Below are positions 6,451 through 13,438 of a stretch of DNA of 16,165 bases, one piece after another; within the stretch, counting starts at the first letter, position 1; each line of letters opens with the position of its first letter. Below the pieces are notes generated by a model. That model saw only the letters and a list, made by a program, of their open reading frames with translations, did not search any database and was not told where the DNA came from. This DNA comes from Trebonia sp030042015. GTDB lineage: Bacteria; Actinomycetota; Actinomycetes; Streptosporangiales; Streptosporangiaceae. Location of the stretch: NCBI RefSeq assembly GCF_030042015.1, contig NZ_JASIAL010000273.1:1-16165 (forward strand). Reading direction: 5' to 3'. The translations under genes were made by a program, and so were the position numbers.

Positions 6451-7193
6451 CCCTGCTCCCCTGTCGTGGGATGCGGCATAGCCGCGTTCAGACCCCGAGG
6501 CTCACTCGCCACGGCCTGGATGAAAGAAATACCGTCCGGCAAGCAGCCGGCGAATCCGGCGGCGCGCTTACCAGGTGACGGGCCGTCGGCCACGGCGACC
6601 AGGTCCACGATCATCAGGCGGAATACCTCAAGTGTTGTCGTGAAGACGCTCCTGCCGCATTCCATGGCCAGCCCGCGCGGCGTGGCCTGATCGTTCATCC
6701 GCACGAGCAAGGCCCACTGGCTAGCGGATATGTGCACGCCGCGCGCGCTGAGATACGGGTTGCGCACAACTGTCGTGTCGGGCGTCAGCAAGCTAGCCAG
6801 TTGCCGGATGATCTCGCGCCTGCGGTTCACTTCCGCGAGCATTTCGCCGACGGTCATGACGCCGACGCCGTCCGGGTTGGGCACGCCGCCCGTGGTGAAC
6901 CGTCCGGATCGCGGCGCTTGCGTCAGCAGTGCCAGCGCGGCATCGGCGGTCGCCTCGCGGGTGATCCAGTCACGCTCGAGTACGCTCGGCACGCCGCGCC
7001 GGCCGGGGCCCGCCGGCCAGCGCGCGAGCCTGCCGGCCACGTCAGGGGTTCCACGGGATTTGGCCCCGGCGACAGCGCCCTGGTACAGGCGGATCGTCCC
7101 GCCGTTGTCGCCCGGAAGGCGCAGCACGCCGGTGCGGCTCGCGAGCGCGAGCTTGCTTAGCTGGGTGATGACCGGCTCTTTGCCCAGGCGCAT
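6447..7193 (-). CDS. DUF4388-like regulator with C-terminal winged helix
   Basis: The protein has 248 residues from ATG 7193. Residues about 8-48 (LALASRTGVLRLP, then GTIRLYQGAVAGAKSRG) match the DUF4388/PATAN pattern: a strand pair that reads 'tGvLrl' and then 'i.l..G.v..A'. This domain is often found with roadblock proteins and response regulators. Residues about 160-215 (ISASQWALLVRMNDQATPRG, then VFRLMIVDLVAVADG) have winged-helix layout and resemble the separate protein encoded at 5639-5989. It starts 15 bases after the stop of the roadblock gene upstream and its stop overlaps the next roadblock start, so it is the middle gene of a three-gene operon. I infer a scaffold or transcriptional output for the roadblock pair. 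No catalytic motif is seen. Confidence 0.7.
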   Translation of the reverse strand: MRLGKEPVITQLSKLALASRTGVLRLPGDNGGTIRLYQGAVAGAKSRGTPDVAGRLARWPAGPGRRGVPSVLERDWITREATADAALALLTQAPRSGRFTTGGVPNPDGVGVMTVGEMLAEVNRRREIIRQLASLLTPDTTVVRNPYLSARGVHISASQWALLVRMNDQATPRGLAMECGRSVFTTTLEVFRLMIVDLVAVADGPSPGKRAAGFAGCLPDGISFIQAVASEPRGLNAAMPHPTTGEQG

Positions 7194-7208
7194 AGCGGCA
7201 CTGTCCCG

Positions 7209-7628
7209 TCAGGCGCCGGACACGTCATCCTGCGAGGGCGCGTGAAACCAGTGGCCAGCCACGGCCGACAGTGATTCGCGAACCTCGCGGTGCGCCATCG
7301 CGAGATTGGCTGCCGGCCGCTCAAGCGTCACGAGCACGATCAATTGCCCGGCAGGCTCGGGAGGAAGCACGCGGATCAAATGGTAGTGACTGCTCAGGGT
7401 TACGATCACGTCCTCAAGGTCGCCTTGCAGCGCCAGCCTGGCCGTCATCTGGGAAAGCACATTGACGGCGTCGGCGGCACCTGCCGCCGCCACCGGCACG
7501 CTTGCGGTGTCATCATTGCATACAGCGCCGAGGACCATGCCGCTCGTGGCATCGATAAGGCACGCGAGCACAAAGCCGCCGATCCGCTTCAGCGGGGCAA
7601 GCATCACTTCCACGGGAGACGCGGCCAC
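7209..7628 (-). CDS. Roadblock/LC7-like protein, first gene of the three-gene operon
   Basis: The protein has 139 residues from GTG 7628, with AAAGGA seven bases upstream. The order GGFVLACLIDATSGMVLGAV, then VNVLSQMTARLAL and VIVTLSSHYHLIRVLPP with LIVLVTLERPAANLAMAHRE, fits the alpha-beta-beta-alpha-beta layout of roadblock domains. The final helix (REVRESLSAV) is also where the family has one. It is more divergent than the product of 5707-6450, so the assignment rests on pattern rather than close similarity. It is followed after 15 bases by the DUF4388-like gene. Paired, non-identical roadblock proteins can form heterodimers, which I suggest here only as inference. Confidence 0.7.
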   Translation of the reverse strand: MAASPVEVMLAPLKRIGGFVLACLIDATSGMVLGAVCNDDTASVPVAAAGAADAVNVLSQMTARLALQGDLEDVIVTLSSHYHLIRVLPPEPAGQLIVLVTLERPAANLAMAHREVRESLSAVAGHWFHAPSQDDVSGA

Positions 7629-7838
7629 GGCAGATCCTTTCGGCAGACACTGAAATCCCGATGCAATTGCGCGGGCTGTACAGTTCTGTTTGAGTCCGAT
7701 AGCAACGTGGGGGCTATTAGTGGATTGATATCCTCCTATGTCCTATTAGGGCTATCGCGATCCTGATTAATCCTAGCGCTTTACCGTCATGCCGCCGGCG
7801 GATCCGTAACAGGCGATCCGCGCGTTGCTGTCCGGATG
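7629..7838 (-). promoter_or_regulatory. AT-richer leader and promoter region of the roadblock operon
   Basis: About 210 bases lie between the roadblock operon start and the end of the ATPase gene, visibly less GC-rich from 7660 to 7790. I see CTGTACAG (7676-7683, a perfect 8-bp palindrome), a repeated TCCTAT (7734-7739 and 7741-7746), CCTATTAGG (7742-7750, 4-base inverted arms) and GGGCTAT in two places. The operon promoter must lie here, but no clear -35/-10 pair stands out. Confidence 0.4.
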
Positions 7839-8321
7839 CTACTGGTCGCCAATCCGGTTACCAGGCACCGGATCACCGGCTATGAGACACCAGACCACTT
7901 TTCCCGGCATTCGCGGCGTCCGGTAGCAGCCGGCCTGGATAGCGACATGATCGATGATCAGCAGACCGCGCCCGGCCTCGTCGGTGACGCCGGAATGCGT
8001 GTGCACGGGGAAGGCGGGGCACCCGTCACGCACTTGAACGAGGAGCTGTGTCCCGATGCTCGTCAGGCACAGCCGCACCGGGTCCGGGCTGTCGGCCGAT
8101 GAACTCGCCTGGACCGCGTTCGTGACCAGTTCGGAGACGGCAAGCTCCGCGTCCCCGGCAAGGTGGCCGAGATCCCACGCGGCCAGTACGGCACGCGCCC
8201 ATGCCCTCGCCAGGCCCGCCGATGCCGCCACGGGGGAAAGATCAAGCCAGGGTGGTCCCCCTCCGGCATCCCCTGCCGTCCGGGAACGAGGGGGCGCGGC
8301 GTGAGCGCGGGTGCCGGTCAT
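7839..8321 (-). CDS. ATP-binding anti-sigma-type protein (HATPase_c, RsbW/AbaA-like)
   Basis: The protein has 160 residues from ATG 8321, chosen because AAGGAG lies 10 bases upstream; the GTG at 8351 would place that site inside the coding region. The Bergerat-fold motifs are visible: the N box AELAVSELVTNAVQAS (about 58-73), VRDGCPAFPV (about 96-105), the glycine-rich EAGRGLLIIDHVA (about 115-127) and the last strand GKVVWCLIAG. Single-domain proteins like this are abundant in streptomycetes. Some are anti-sigma kinases; AbaA-like ones sit in whiJ-type loci beside XRE-DUF397 genes. Here it is divergent from a roadblock gene across the second copy of the XRE promoter cassette, suggesting that an XRE-DUF397 pair once lay on the other side. 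Its partner is unknown. Confidence 0.88.
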   Translation of the reverse strand: MTGTRAHAAPPRSRTAGDAGGGPPWLDLSPVAASAGLARAWARAVLAAWDLGHLAGDAELAVSELVTNAVQASSSADSPDPVRLCLTSIGTQLLVQVRDGCPAFPVHTHSGVTDEAGRGLLIIDHVAIQAGCYRTPRMPGKVVWCLIAGDPVPGNRIGDQ

Positions 8322-8332
8322 GCGGTTGGCTC

Positions 8333-8567
8333 TCCTTGTCGCGCGCAGCACACGTGCCGTTCTCCTGCCGGTGACTGCCCGTGGAATGAGTGTGGCTCAC
8401 CTTGCTGGACGCACGATGGCAAATGCTACGGACAATGGCTCTACAGAATGGGACAGTTCGTGACAATCCATTGTGTATGGCGTCGCGCTTGCGCGCGTCA
8501 TGACAACCTGTCTCCGGGCCGCTGAGCGAGCAGGACGGAGATGACCGGTAACCAGGCCGGCGGGCCG
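8333..8567 (+). repeat. Duplicated divergent promoter cassette, copy 2
   Basis: Aligned with 1181-1420 (see that entry). On the left it contains the Shine-Dalgarno of the intact ATPase gene (AAGGAG, reading left). On the right it contains ATG 8541 and codons for MTGNQAGGP, against MTGNRTGGP in the XRE gene. After base 8567 the similarity stops. The inverted repeat of copy 1 is kept with one change as GAGTGTGGCTC (8387-8397). The frame from 8541 continues without a stop into the roadblock gene at 8709. Confidence 0.85.
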
Positions 8568-8708
8568 CGCCGCGTATCGACGAATGGCGATCATTCGATG
8601 CCGGGATCGTCACCAGGCGGATTGCGCAGCGAGTCCTCGATAAGCCGGAAACTTTGCCCACGGGCTGATATGAGTCGCAAATGCAAGACCCAAAGGAGAG
8701 TAAGGACA

Positions 8709-9137
8709 ATGGCGGTTAAGACTAACGCCCAGGGTTTCTCCGACCAGGTCGTGAGCCTGGTCAAGACACTGCGCGCCGATGCCCCCGACTGCGTGGCCGC
8801 GGGTGTCGTGGACATGGACACAGGGATGCTGCTCGCTTACGAGACCGTGGAAACCCACCCGGCCGAGGTTCTCGACCTGCTGGCCGGCGCGACCCTCGAC
8901 CTGTTCCAGGGCCGTACCGTGATCATGATCGAGGATGTGTTCAAGGAGCGGCGCGGGGTTGTCAGCAACGAGCACTACTTCCAGGAGATCCTGGTCAACA
9001 GCGACAACCTCACCCACCTGTTCATCCGGCTGAACGCCCGCCAGGATATCGTCGCGGTCGCCGTCTGCCGCCGGGCGGTCAACGTCGGGATGCTATTCGC
9101 GCAAGCTCGCCGCGTCGTCGGCCAGTTCGGCCTCTGA
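8709..9137 (+). CDS. Roadblock/LC7-like protein
   Basis: The protein has 142 residues from ATG 8709, preceded by AAAGGAGAG and AAGGAC, a strong ribosome site. The body reads CVAAGVVDMDTGMLLAYETV, then LLAGATLDLFQGRTVIMIED, HYFQEILVNSDNLTHLFIRL and IVAVAVCRRAVNVGMLFAQA. That is the layout of a roadblock domain: a strand pair with D-x-x-T-G-M, a helix, a hairpin, and a last strand and helix. The frame is open back to ATG 8541, the relic XRE start in the duplicated cassette, which also has CGGAG just before it. A 198-residue form with an unrelated N-terminus is therefore possible, but 8709 is preferred. This is the third roadblock gene within 3.5 kb. It probably uses the cassette promoter. Confidence 0.8.
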   Translation: MAVKTNAQGFSDQVVSLVKTLRADAPDCVAAGVVDMDTGMLLAYETVETHPAEVLDLLAGATLDLFQGRTVIMIEDVFKERRGVVSNEHYFQEILVNSDNLTHLFIRLNARQDIVAVAVCRRAVNVGMLFAQARRVVGQFGL

Positions 9138-9150
9138 CGCCGGTCCCGAG

Positions 9151-9171
9151 CGCCCGCCGTACCTGCGGGCG
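9151..9171 (+). terminator. Hairpin after the roadblock gene
   Basis: CGCCCGC (9151-9157) pairs perfectly with GCGGGCG (9165-9171) around a 7-base loop, 14 bases after the stop at 9137. There is no T-tract, which is usual in this kind of genome. Confidence 0.5.
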
Positions 9172-9364
9172 GTACTCGCCGGCCACGTGGTCTGCACCGG
9201 CGGGCCACGCCTGCGGGGGAACTGGAGAACTTCGCCCTAGGCGGCGGCATCGTGCTCAGGACCGACGCGCGTGCCGTCAGGCGATGAGCTCGAAGTCGCG
9301 CGCCCTCGGCGCTGAGGAACCGCGAGCCTGGGAAGTTGTGCGCGAGCAGCCGGGCGACCGCGCG

Positions 9365-9394
9365 CGGCGCGCGCCGGTTGGGCGGCGCGCGCCG
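9365..9394. repeat. Two identical 12-bp GC palindromes in tandem
   Basis: CGGCGCGCGCCG occurs at 9365-9376 and again at 9383-9394, six bases apart. Each is self-complementary, so together they could fold into one 12-bp hairpin with a 6-base loop or into two small ones. It lies in the 320-base gap before the CadD-like gene and may act as a terminator or transcript-stability element. Confidence 0.5.
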
Positions 9395-9457
9395 GCCTTG
9401 CCCGCAGCCGTGTGCGAGGCTGGTACCTGCGCAGGCCGAAGGGAGCCCCACGCGTTC

Positions 9458-10057
9458 ATGGACGCACTGCCAGCCGTGGTCGCCGCCGCCGCGGGGCTGT
9501 TCGCGGGCACCAACATCGACGACTTGGTCGTGCTGTCGGTGCTGAGCGCCGCCGCGCGGGCCACCGGGCGTCCCCGCCGCTGGCAGATCTGGGCCGGGCA
9601 GTTCGCCGGCATGACGGTCCTTGTGGCGGTGTCGCTGGCCGTCGGCCGCGGCCTGGCGGCCGTCCCGCACGGCCGGCTCTGGCTGCTTGCCCTGCTGCCG
9701 CTCGGCCTGGGCGCCGCGCGGCTGGCGGCCGCGATCGGCGCGCGCCGTCGCGGCGAGCAGGCACCTGTCGCCGCGCCCGGCGGACTGCCCGGCGTGTCCG
9801 GGCTCACGATCGCCAGCGGCGGCGACAACCTGGCCGCCTACGCGCCGGTCTTCGCCACGATCAGCGCGGGCGCCGCAACCGTCACGGTCGCGGTGTTCAC
9901 CGCCGGGACCGCGCTGTGGTGCCTTGCCGGGTCATCGCTGGCGTCCCATCGCCAGGTCACCCGCCTCATCCAGCGCCACGGCCACTGGCTCGTCCCCGCC
10001 GTGTACCTGGTCATCGGCGTGTGCGTGCTCTGGGAAACAGGGACCCTGACCGGATAG
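9458..10057 (+). CDS. CadD-family cadmium resistance / transport-like membrane protein
   Basis: The protein has 199 residues from ATG 9458, with AAGGGAG about 12 bases upstream. The longer open frame (from 9284) adds an Arg/Ala-rich stretch that looks non-coding. The family signature LFAGTNIDDLVVLSVL (about 14-29) and the matching half-site SGGDNLAAYAPVFA (about 120-133) are both present, each with the paired N-x-D or D-N acidic residues inside a membrane segment. Five or so hydrophobic segments are visible (about 5-30, 48-68, 73-93, 125-158, 178-195). Founding members confer cadmium resistance in staphylococci; substrates in actinobacteria are mostly unproven. The length fits the family. The neighbours give no metal-related context. 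Confidence 0.85.
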   Translation: MDALPAVVAAAAGLFAGTNIDDLVVLSVLSAAARATGRPRRWQIWAGQFAGMTVLVAVSLAVGRGLAAVPHGRLWLLALLPLGLGAARLAAAIGARRRGEQAPVAAPGGLPGVSGLTIASGGDNLAAYAPVFATISAGAATVTVAVFTAGTALWCLAGSSLASHRQVTRLIQRHGHWLVPAVYLVIGVCVLWETGTLTG

Positions 10058-10076
10058 CGGGGACCCGGGCCCCCGC
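10057..10076 (+). terminator. Hairpin at the end of the CadD-like gene
   Basis: GCGGGG (10057-10062) pairs with CCCCGC (10071-10076) around an 8-base loop, beginning at the last base of the stop codon. There is no T-tract. Confidence 0.35.
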
Positions 10077-10165
10077 CCCTGGACAGCCGGCGGCGCTGCT
10101 GGGAGTCTTCGAGGTGGTGCTCAACGACGCCTTTGTCCTGATTGACCGACGAGAGGAGCGCACCA

Positions 10166-11872
10166 GTGGGACTCCATGAGAACGAAGTGACGACGGTCGC
10201 CGAGGCTTACCTGAGCGTGCTGCGCGATCGCGGCGTCAGCCGGCTCTTCGTCAACGCGGGCACCGACTTCGCCCCCCTCGTCGAGGCGTACGCCCGCCTG
10301 AAGCAATCGGGCCTCGACTTCCCCGAGCCGGTCGTCTGCGCGCACGAGAACCTCGCGATTTCGATGGCCCACGGCGCTTACCTGGGCGACGGGCGCATCC
10401 AGGCGGTCATGCTCCACACCAGCGTCGGCACGGCCAACGCGGTCTGCGGTGTGCTGAACGCCGCCAGGGACGCCATCCCGATCCTGCTGACCGCGGGCCG
10501 TTCCCCGCTGTTCGAGGACTCCGTGCCCGGTTCGCGCGACGCGAACATCCACTGGCCGCAGGAGATGTACGACCAGGCGTCCCTGGTCCGCGAACTCGTC
10601 AAGTGGGACTACGAGCTGCGCGACGGCGTGCAGGTCGCCGCGGTCGTGGACCGCGCCATCGACATCGCGATGACGGCGCCGCGCGGCCCGGTATACCTGT
10701 CGCTGCCCCGGGAGGTGCTCGCCCGCGACGCTTCCGGTCCGCTGCCCGCCCGCCGCAGCGCGACGCCCACCGACGCCGCTCCCAGCGCCGGCGCGGTCGA
10801 GCGGCTCGCCGACCTGCTGGCCGGCGCGAGCTTCCCGGTCTTCGTCACGGCGGCGTCGGGGACCGACCCTGGCACGGCGGCGCTGCTCGGACGGCTGTGC
10901 GAGGAGTACTCGGTAGGCGTCGTCGAGTCCGCGCCGCGCCGTTATAACGTCCGCCCGACCAGCCCGCTGCACCTCGGCTACGACCTGGGCACGGCGGTCG
11001 CCAACGCCGACGTGCTGTGCTTCCTCGACATGGACGTGCCGTGGATCCCGGCGCGGGTCTCGCCGCCGCCCGACGCGATCGTCGTCCAGTGCGGGCCGGA
11101 CCCGCACTTCTCCCGGTACCCGATCCGCACGCACCGCAGCGACCTGTCGGTCACCGCAAGCGTCGGCAACCTGCTCGCGGCGCTGGCGACGGCCCTGCCA
11201 GGGCGAAGCGGCCGGATAGCGAAAGGCCGCCGCGCCGCCATCGAGGGCGCCGCGGCGGACAGCCGCGCCCAGGTCGCGCGGCGGCTGGCCGCCGAGGGCC
11301 GGGCGGGCGGCCCGATCACCAAGGCGTTCATGAACTGGGCGCTTGCCGAGGTACTGCCGCAGGACGCCGCGGTCGTCAGCGAGTACTGGGCGCGCCCGGA
11401 GCTGCTGCCGCTCGGCGCTCCGCTGAGCTTCTTCGGCACCCCGCCGGCCGGCGGCCTCGGGTGGGGGCTCCCGGCGGCCATCGGCCTGAAGCTGGCCCTG
11501 CCGGAACGCACCGTGATCTCCGCCGTCGGCGACGGCGCCTACCTGTTCGCCAACCCGGCCGCGTGCCACCACGCGATGGCGATGCACGACATCCCCGTGC
11601 TGACGGTCATCTGCGCCAACCGCAAGTGGTCGGCGGTCGAGGGTTCGGCCCTGGGCATGTACCCGCACGGTCACGCGGCCAGCGCGGGCCAGCTCAGCCC
11701 GCTGGCGGAGCTCGGCCCGGCGGTTGCGTTCGAACAGTACGCGCAGGCCTCGGGCGGCTTCGGCGAGGCCGTCACCGAGCGCAAGGACCTGGTGCCGGCC
11801 CTGCGCAGGGCGCTGCGCGCGGTCCAGGACGAGCACCGGCAGGCGGTCGTGAACGTCGCCTGCCCGGGGTGA
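10166..11872 (+). CDS. Thiamine diphosphate-dependent enzyme (benzoylformate decarboxylase / acetolactate synthase-like)
   Basis: The protein has 568 residues from GTG 10166, preceded by GAGAGGAG at 7 bases; a TTG at 10142 lacks such a site. The N-terminal PYR domain has the cofactor-activating glutamate in CAHENLAISMAHGAY (Glu 61). A central Rossmann-like domain spans about 200-330. The C-terminal domain has GGLGWGLPAAIGLKLALPE and the ThDP-magnesium motif GDG (455-457) ending in Asn 485 of VICANRKW, the usual 27-residue gap. Length and order fit the family of decarboxylases and ligases acting on 2-oxo acids. The substrate cannot be read from the sequence. The absence of a small regulatory subunit gene nearby argues against a biosynthetic acetolactate synthase. 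Two aldehyde dehydrogenases lie 1.6 kb downstream on the other strand, which would suit an aldehyde-producing decarboxylase, but a shared pathway is only inference. Confidence 0.88.
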   Translation: MGLHENEVTTVAEAYLSVLRDRGVSRLFVNAGTDFAPLVEAYARLKQSGLDFPEPVVCAHENLAISMAHGAYLGDGRIQAVMLHTSVGTANAVCGVLNAARDAIPILLTAGRSPLFEDSVPGSRDANIHWPQEMYDQASLVRELVKWDYELRDGVQVAAVVDRAIDIAMTAPRGPVYLSLPREVLARDASGPLPARRSATPTDAAPSAGAVERLADLLAGASFPVFVTAASGTDPGTAALLGRLCEEYSVGVVESAPRRYNVRPTSPLHLGYDLGTAVANADVLCFLDMDVPWIPARVSPPPDAIVVQCGPDPHFSRYPIRTHRSDLSVTASVGNLLAALATALPGRSGRIAKGRRAAIEGAAADSRAQVARRLAAEGRAGGPITKAFMNWALAEVLPQDAAVVSEYWARPELLPLGAPLSFFGTPPAGGLGWGLPAAIGLKLALPERTVISAVGDGAYLFANPAACHHAMAMHDIPVLTVICANRKWSAVEGSALGMYPHGHAASAGQLSPLAELGPAVAFEQYAQASGGFGEAVTERKDLVPALRRALRAVQDEHRQAVVNVACPG

Positions 11873-11876
11873 GCGC

Positions 11877-12050
11877 CTAGCCGCCAGGCCGTGCGGTGTC
11901 GTCCGGGGCCGGGGCGGCGCAGAGATCCTCGATGGTGGCGAGGAGCTCCATGGCCCCGGAGAACGTCCGTTCGCGCCCGCCGCCCGCGGCCGTCGCCGTC
12001 CCGGACAGGCGGCCGGCGCCGTCTTGCGCGATGTCGAGGATGATCTGCAC
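11877..12050 (-). CDS. Small conserved-looking hypothetical protein (57 residues)
   Basis: Read leftward from GTG 12050, the frame gives VQIILDIAQDGAGRLSGTAT, then RERTFSGAMELLATIEDLC and a short acidic-basic tail ending at TAG 11879-11877. The pattern 'strand, turn with polar residues, L-x-G, then F-S-G-x-x-E-L-L-x-x-I-E' is one I associate with small uncharacterised actinobacterial proteins. Codons end mostly in G or C. The frame stays open upstream to about 12148 with plausible residues (KLRRIRGAPAAPAPDTGP) but no start codon. A good GGAGA with a GTG lies there in another frame, so the 5' end may carry a frameshift. The stop lies 4 bases from that of the convergent ThDP enzyme, as for a real gene. 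Confidence 0.5.
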   Translation of the reverse strand: MQIILDIAQDGAGRLSGTATAAGGGRERTFSGAMELLATIEDLCAAPAPDDTARPGG

Positions 12051-12171
12051 CGGACCAGTGTCGGGGGCCGGCGCCGCTGGCGCCCCACGGATTCTCCGTA
12101 GTTTCTGTCCGTAGGCTCCGGCCGCGGCACCCGCCCTCCCGCAGTCGGGCTAGCCGCACACGCATGCCCAG

Positions 12172-12201
12172 GACCGCCCACCCGCACGCAGATTGGCGGT
12201 C
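12172..12201 (+). terminator. Possible hairpin upstream of the surface-protein relic
   Basis: GACCGCC (12172-12178) pairs with GGCGGTC (12195-12201) around a 16-base loop and is followed by a T-richer stretch (12205-12219). It might have ended a transcript from a gene now missing. Weak evidence. Confidence 0.25.
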
Positions 12202-12275
12202 TGCTTGGGGTTCCTTTCTGCGGGATCGCGACCAGGGCGCTGGCGTCGTCGGCCGCGCCGCCGGGCACCGACGCC

Positions 12276-13276
12276 GCAAGCGGGCAGGTGACCGGGACGC
12301 CGCCGGCGGGCACGACCTCGTTCGGCTACTCGGTGACCGCCGCAAGCGCGGCGGGCAGCGCGACCGCGGGACCGTTCACGGTCACGGTGAGCCAGCTCGC
12401 CCAGTCGATCGGCTTCACGCCCCCGGCGACGGGGACCGTGGGGCAGACCGCGACGCTGACCGCGACCGGCGGCGGCTCGGGCAACCCGGTGACGTTCACC
12501 GTCGACCCGTCCTCCGGGCCGGGGTGTGCAGCGTGTCCGGTGACACGGTGGACTACCTGGCGGCGGGGACCTGCGTGATCGACGCCAGCCAGGCCGGCGA
12601 CGCCGAGTACGCGGCGGCGGCGCAGGCGCAGGGCAGCATCAGCGTGCTGCAGGCGCCGGCGTTCCTGGTCGACAGCGCGCCGCTGAGCGTGACGGCCGGC
12701 ACGCGGTACTCCTACCAGTTCGATGCCACCGGCACCCCTGCCCCGTCCTACGCCCTGGGCGGCGGGGCGCCCTCGTGGCTGTCGGTCAGCAGCACCGGCC
12801 TGGTCAGCGGCACCCCGCCGACCGGGACGAAGACGTTCACCTACTCGGTGACGGCCGCTAACGCCGCCGGGTCGTCGACCGCCGGGCCGTTCACGGTCAC
12901 GGTCTCCGCCGCGGTGACCAAGGCGGACGTGTCGGTGTCGCTGACCTGCCCGTCCGGGCTGACGGTCGGGGCCAGCGGGAAGTGCACGCTGACCGTGACC
13001 AATGCCGGGCCCGCGCCGGCCGCCGACGTGGTGGCCGGGGCCGCGGTCCCCGCGCTGCTTAAGGTGACCGCCTGCTCAGCAGGCTGCACGCAGCTGGGCG
13101 GGGTACTCGGCTGGTCGCTGGGCACCCTGGCGGCCGGGCAGTCCGCAACCCTCACGATCACCGTCACCGCCGGGCACGCCGGCACCGCCCTCGTGGCGGC
13201 CGCCGCCGGCTCGGCCAACCCAGATCCCGACATCCTCAACAACCTGGCAGCCGCGACCATCAAGATCACGAGCTAG
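12276..13276 (+). pseudogene. Truncated, frameshifted Ig-like / DUF11 cell-surface protein gene
   Basis: The first frame (to about 12528) reads the end of a putative Ig (He_PIG-type) repeat, VTGTPPAGTTSFGYSV and TAGPFTVTVS, then IGFTPPATGTVGQTATLTAT and VTFTVDPSSGPG. The frame then shifts by one, and the neighbouring frame goes on smoothly as VCSVSGDTVDYLAAGTCVID. A complete He_PIG repeat follows (FLVDSAPLSVTAGTRYSYQF to TAGPFTVTVS), then a DUF11 domain (ADVSVSLTCPSGLTVGASGK, LGTLAAGQSATLTITVTAGH, NPDPDILNNLAAATIKI) up to TAG 13276. Inserting one G in the GGGG run near 12526-12529 would restore one frame. There is no signal peptide and no clean 5' end, so the gene is also truncated upstream. 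Intact relatives are large secreted or wall-linked proteins. The shift could be a sequencing error; the missing 5' part could not. Confidence 0.75.
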
Positions 13277-13298
13277 CCAGCCCGGCCGCGCGGCTGGC
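13276..13298 (+). terminator. Hairpin directly after the surface-protein reading frame
   Basis: GCCAGCC (13276-13282) pairs with GGCTGGC (13292-13298) around a 9-base loop, starting at the last base of the stop codon. Confidence 0.45.
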
Positions 13299-13365
13299 CC
13301 GTCCCACCGGGGCAGGCCGGCCGCGCACCCATGCCCGGCCCACGGGTCGCCGGCGGGCTCAGCAC

Positions 13366-13410
13366 GAACGGGCAGTGACGTCTGCCGCGAGGAGACGCCA
13401 CTGCCCGTTC
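13366..13410. terminator. Strong hairpin between convergent genes, probable bidirectional terminator
   Basis: GAACGGGCAGTGACGTCT (13366-13383) and AGACGCCACTGCCCGTTC (13393-13410) form an 18-position stem with one A-C mismatch and a 9-base loop. It lies 28 bases beyond the aldehyde dehydrogenase stop (reading left) and 90 bases after the surface-protein frame. Its right side is followed by a less GC-rich run (TGGATAATGATTGTGATTGT). It is the clearest terminator in the window. Confidence 0.8.
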
Positions 13411-13438
13411 TGGATAATGATTGTGATTGTCCTGCCGC

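Noticed and set aside
9284..9457. N-terminal extension of the CadD-like protein
   Set aside because: It is hydrophilic and Arg/Ala-rich, spans the tandem palindromes, and would put extra residues before a family-typical first membrane segment.
10121..12313. Minus-strand open frame of 730 residues
   Set aside because: It is antisense to the ThDP enzyme and rich in Arg, Gly and Ala, as expected of a shadow frame in GC-rich DNA.
12164..12520. Plus-strand start at ATG 12164 for the Ig-like protein
   Set aside because: Before the frameshift this frame is Arg/Asp/His-rich shadow sequence; the Ig-like residues are in a different frame there.
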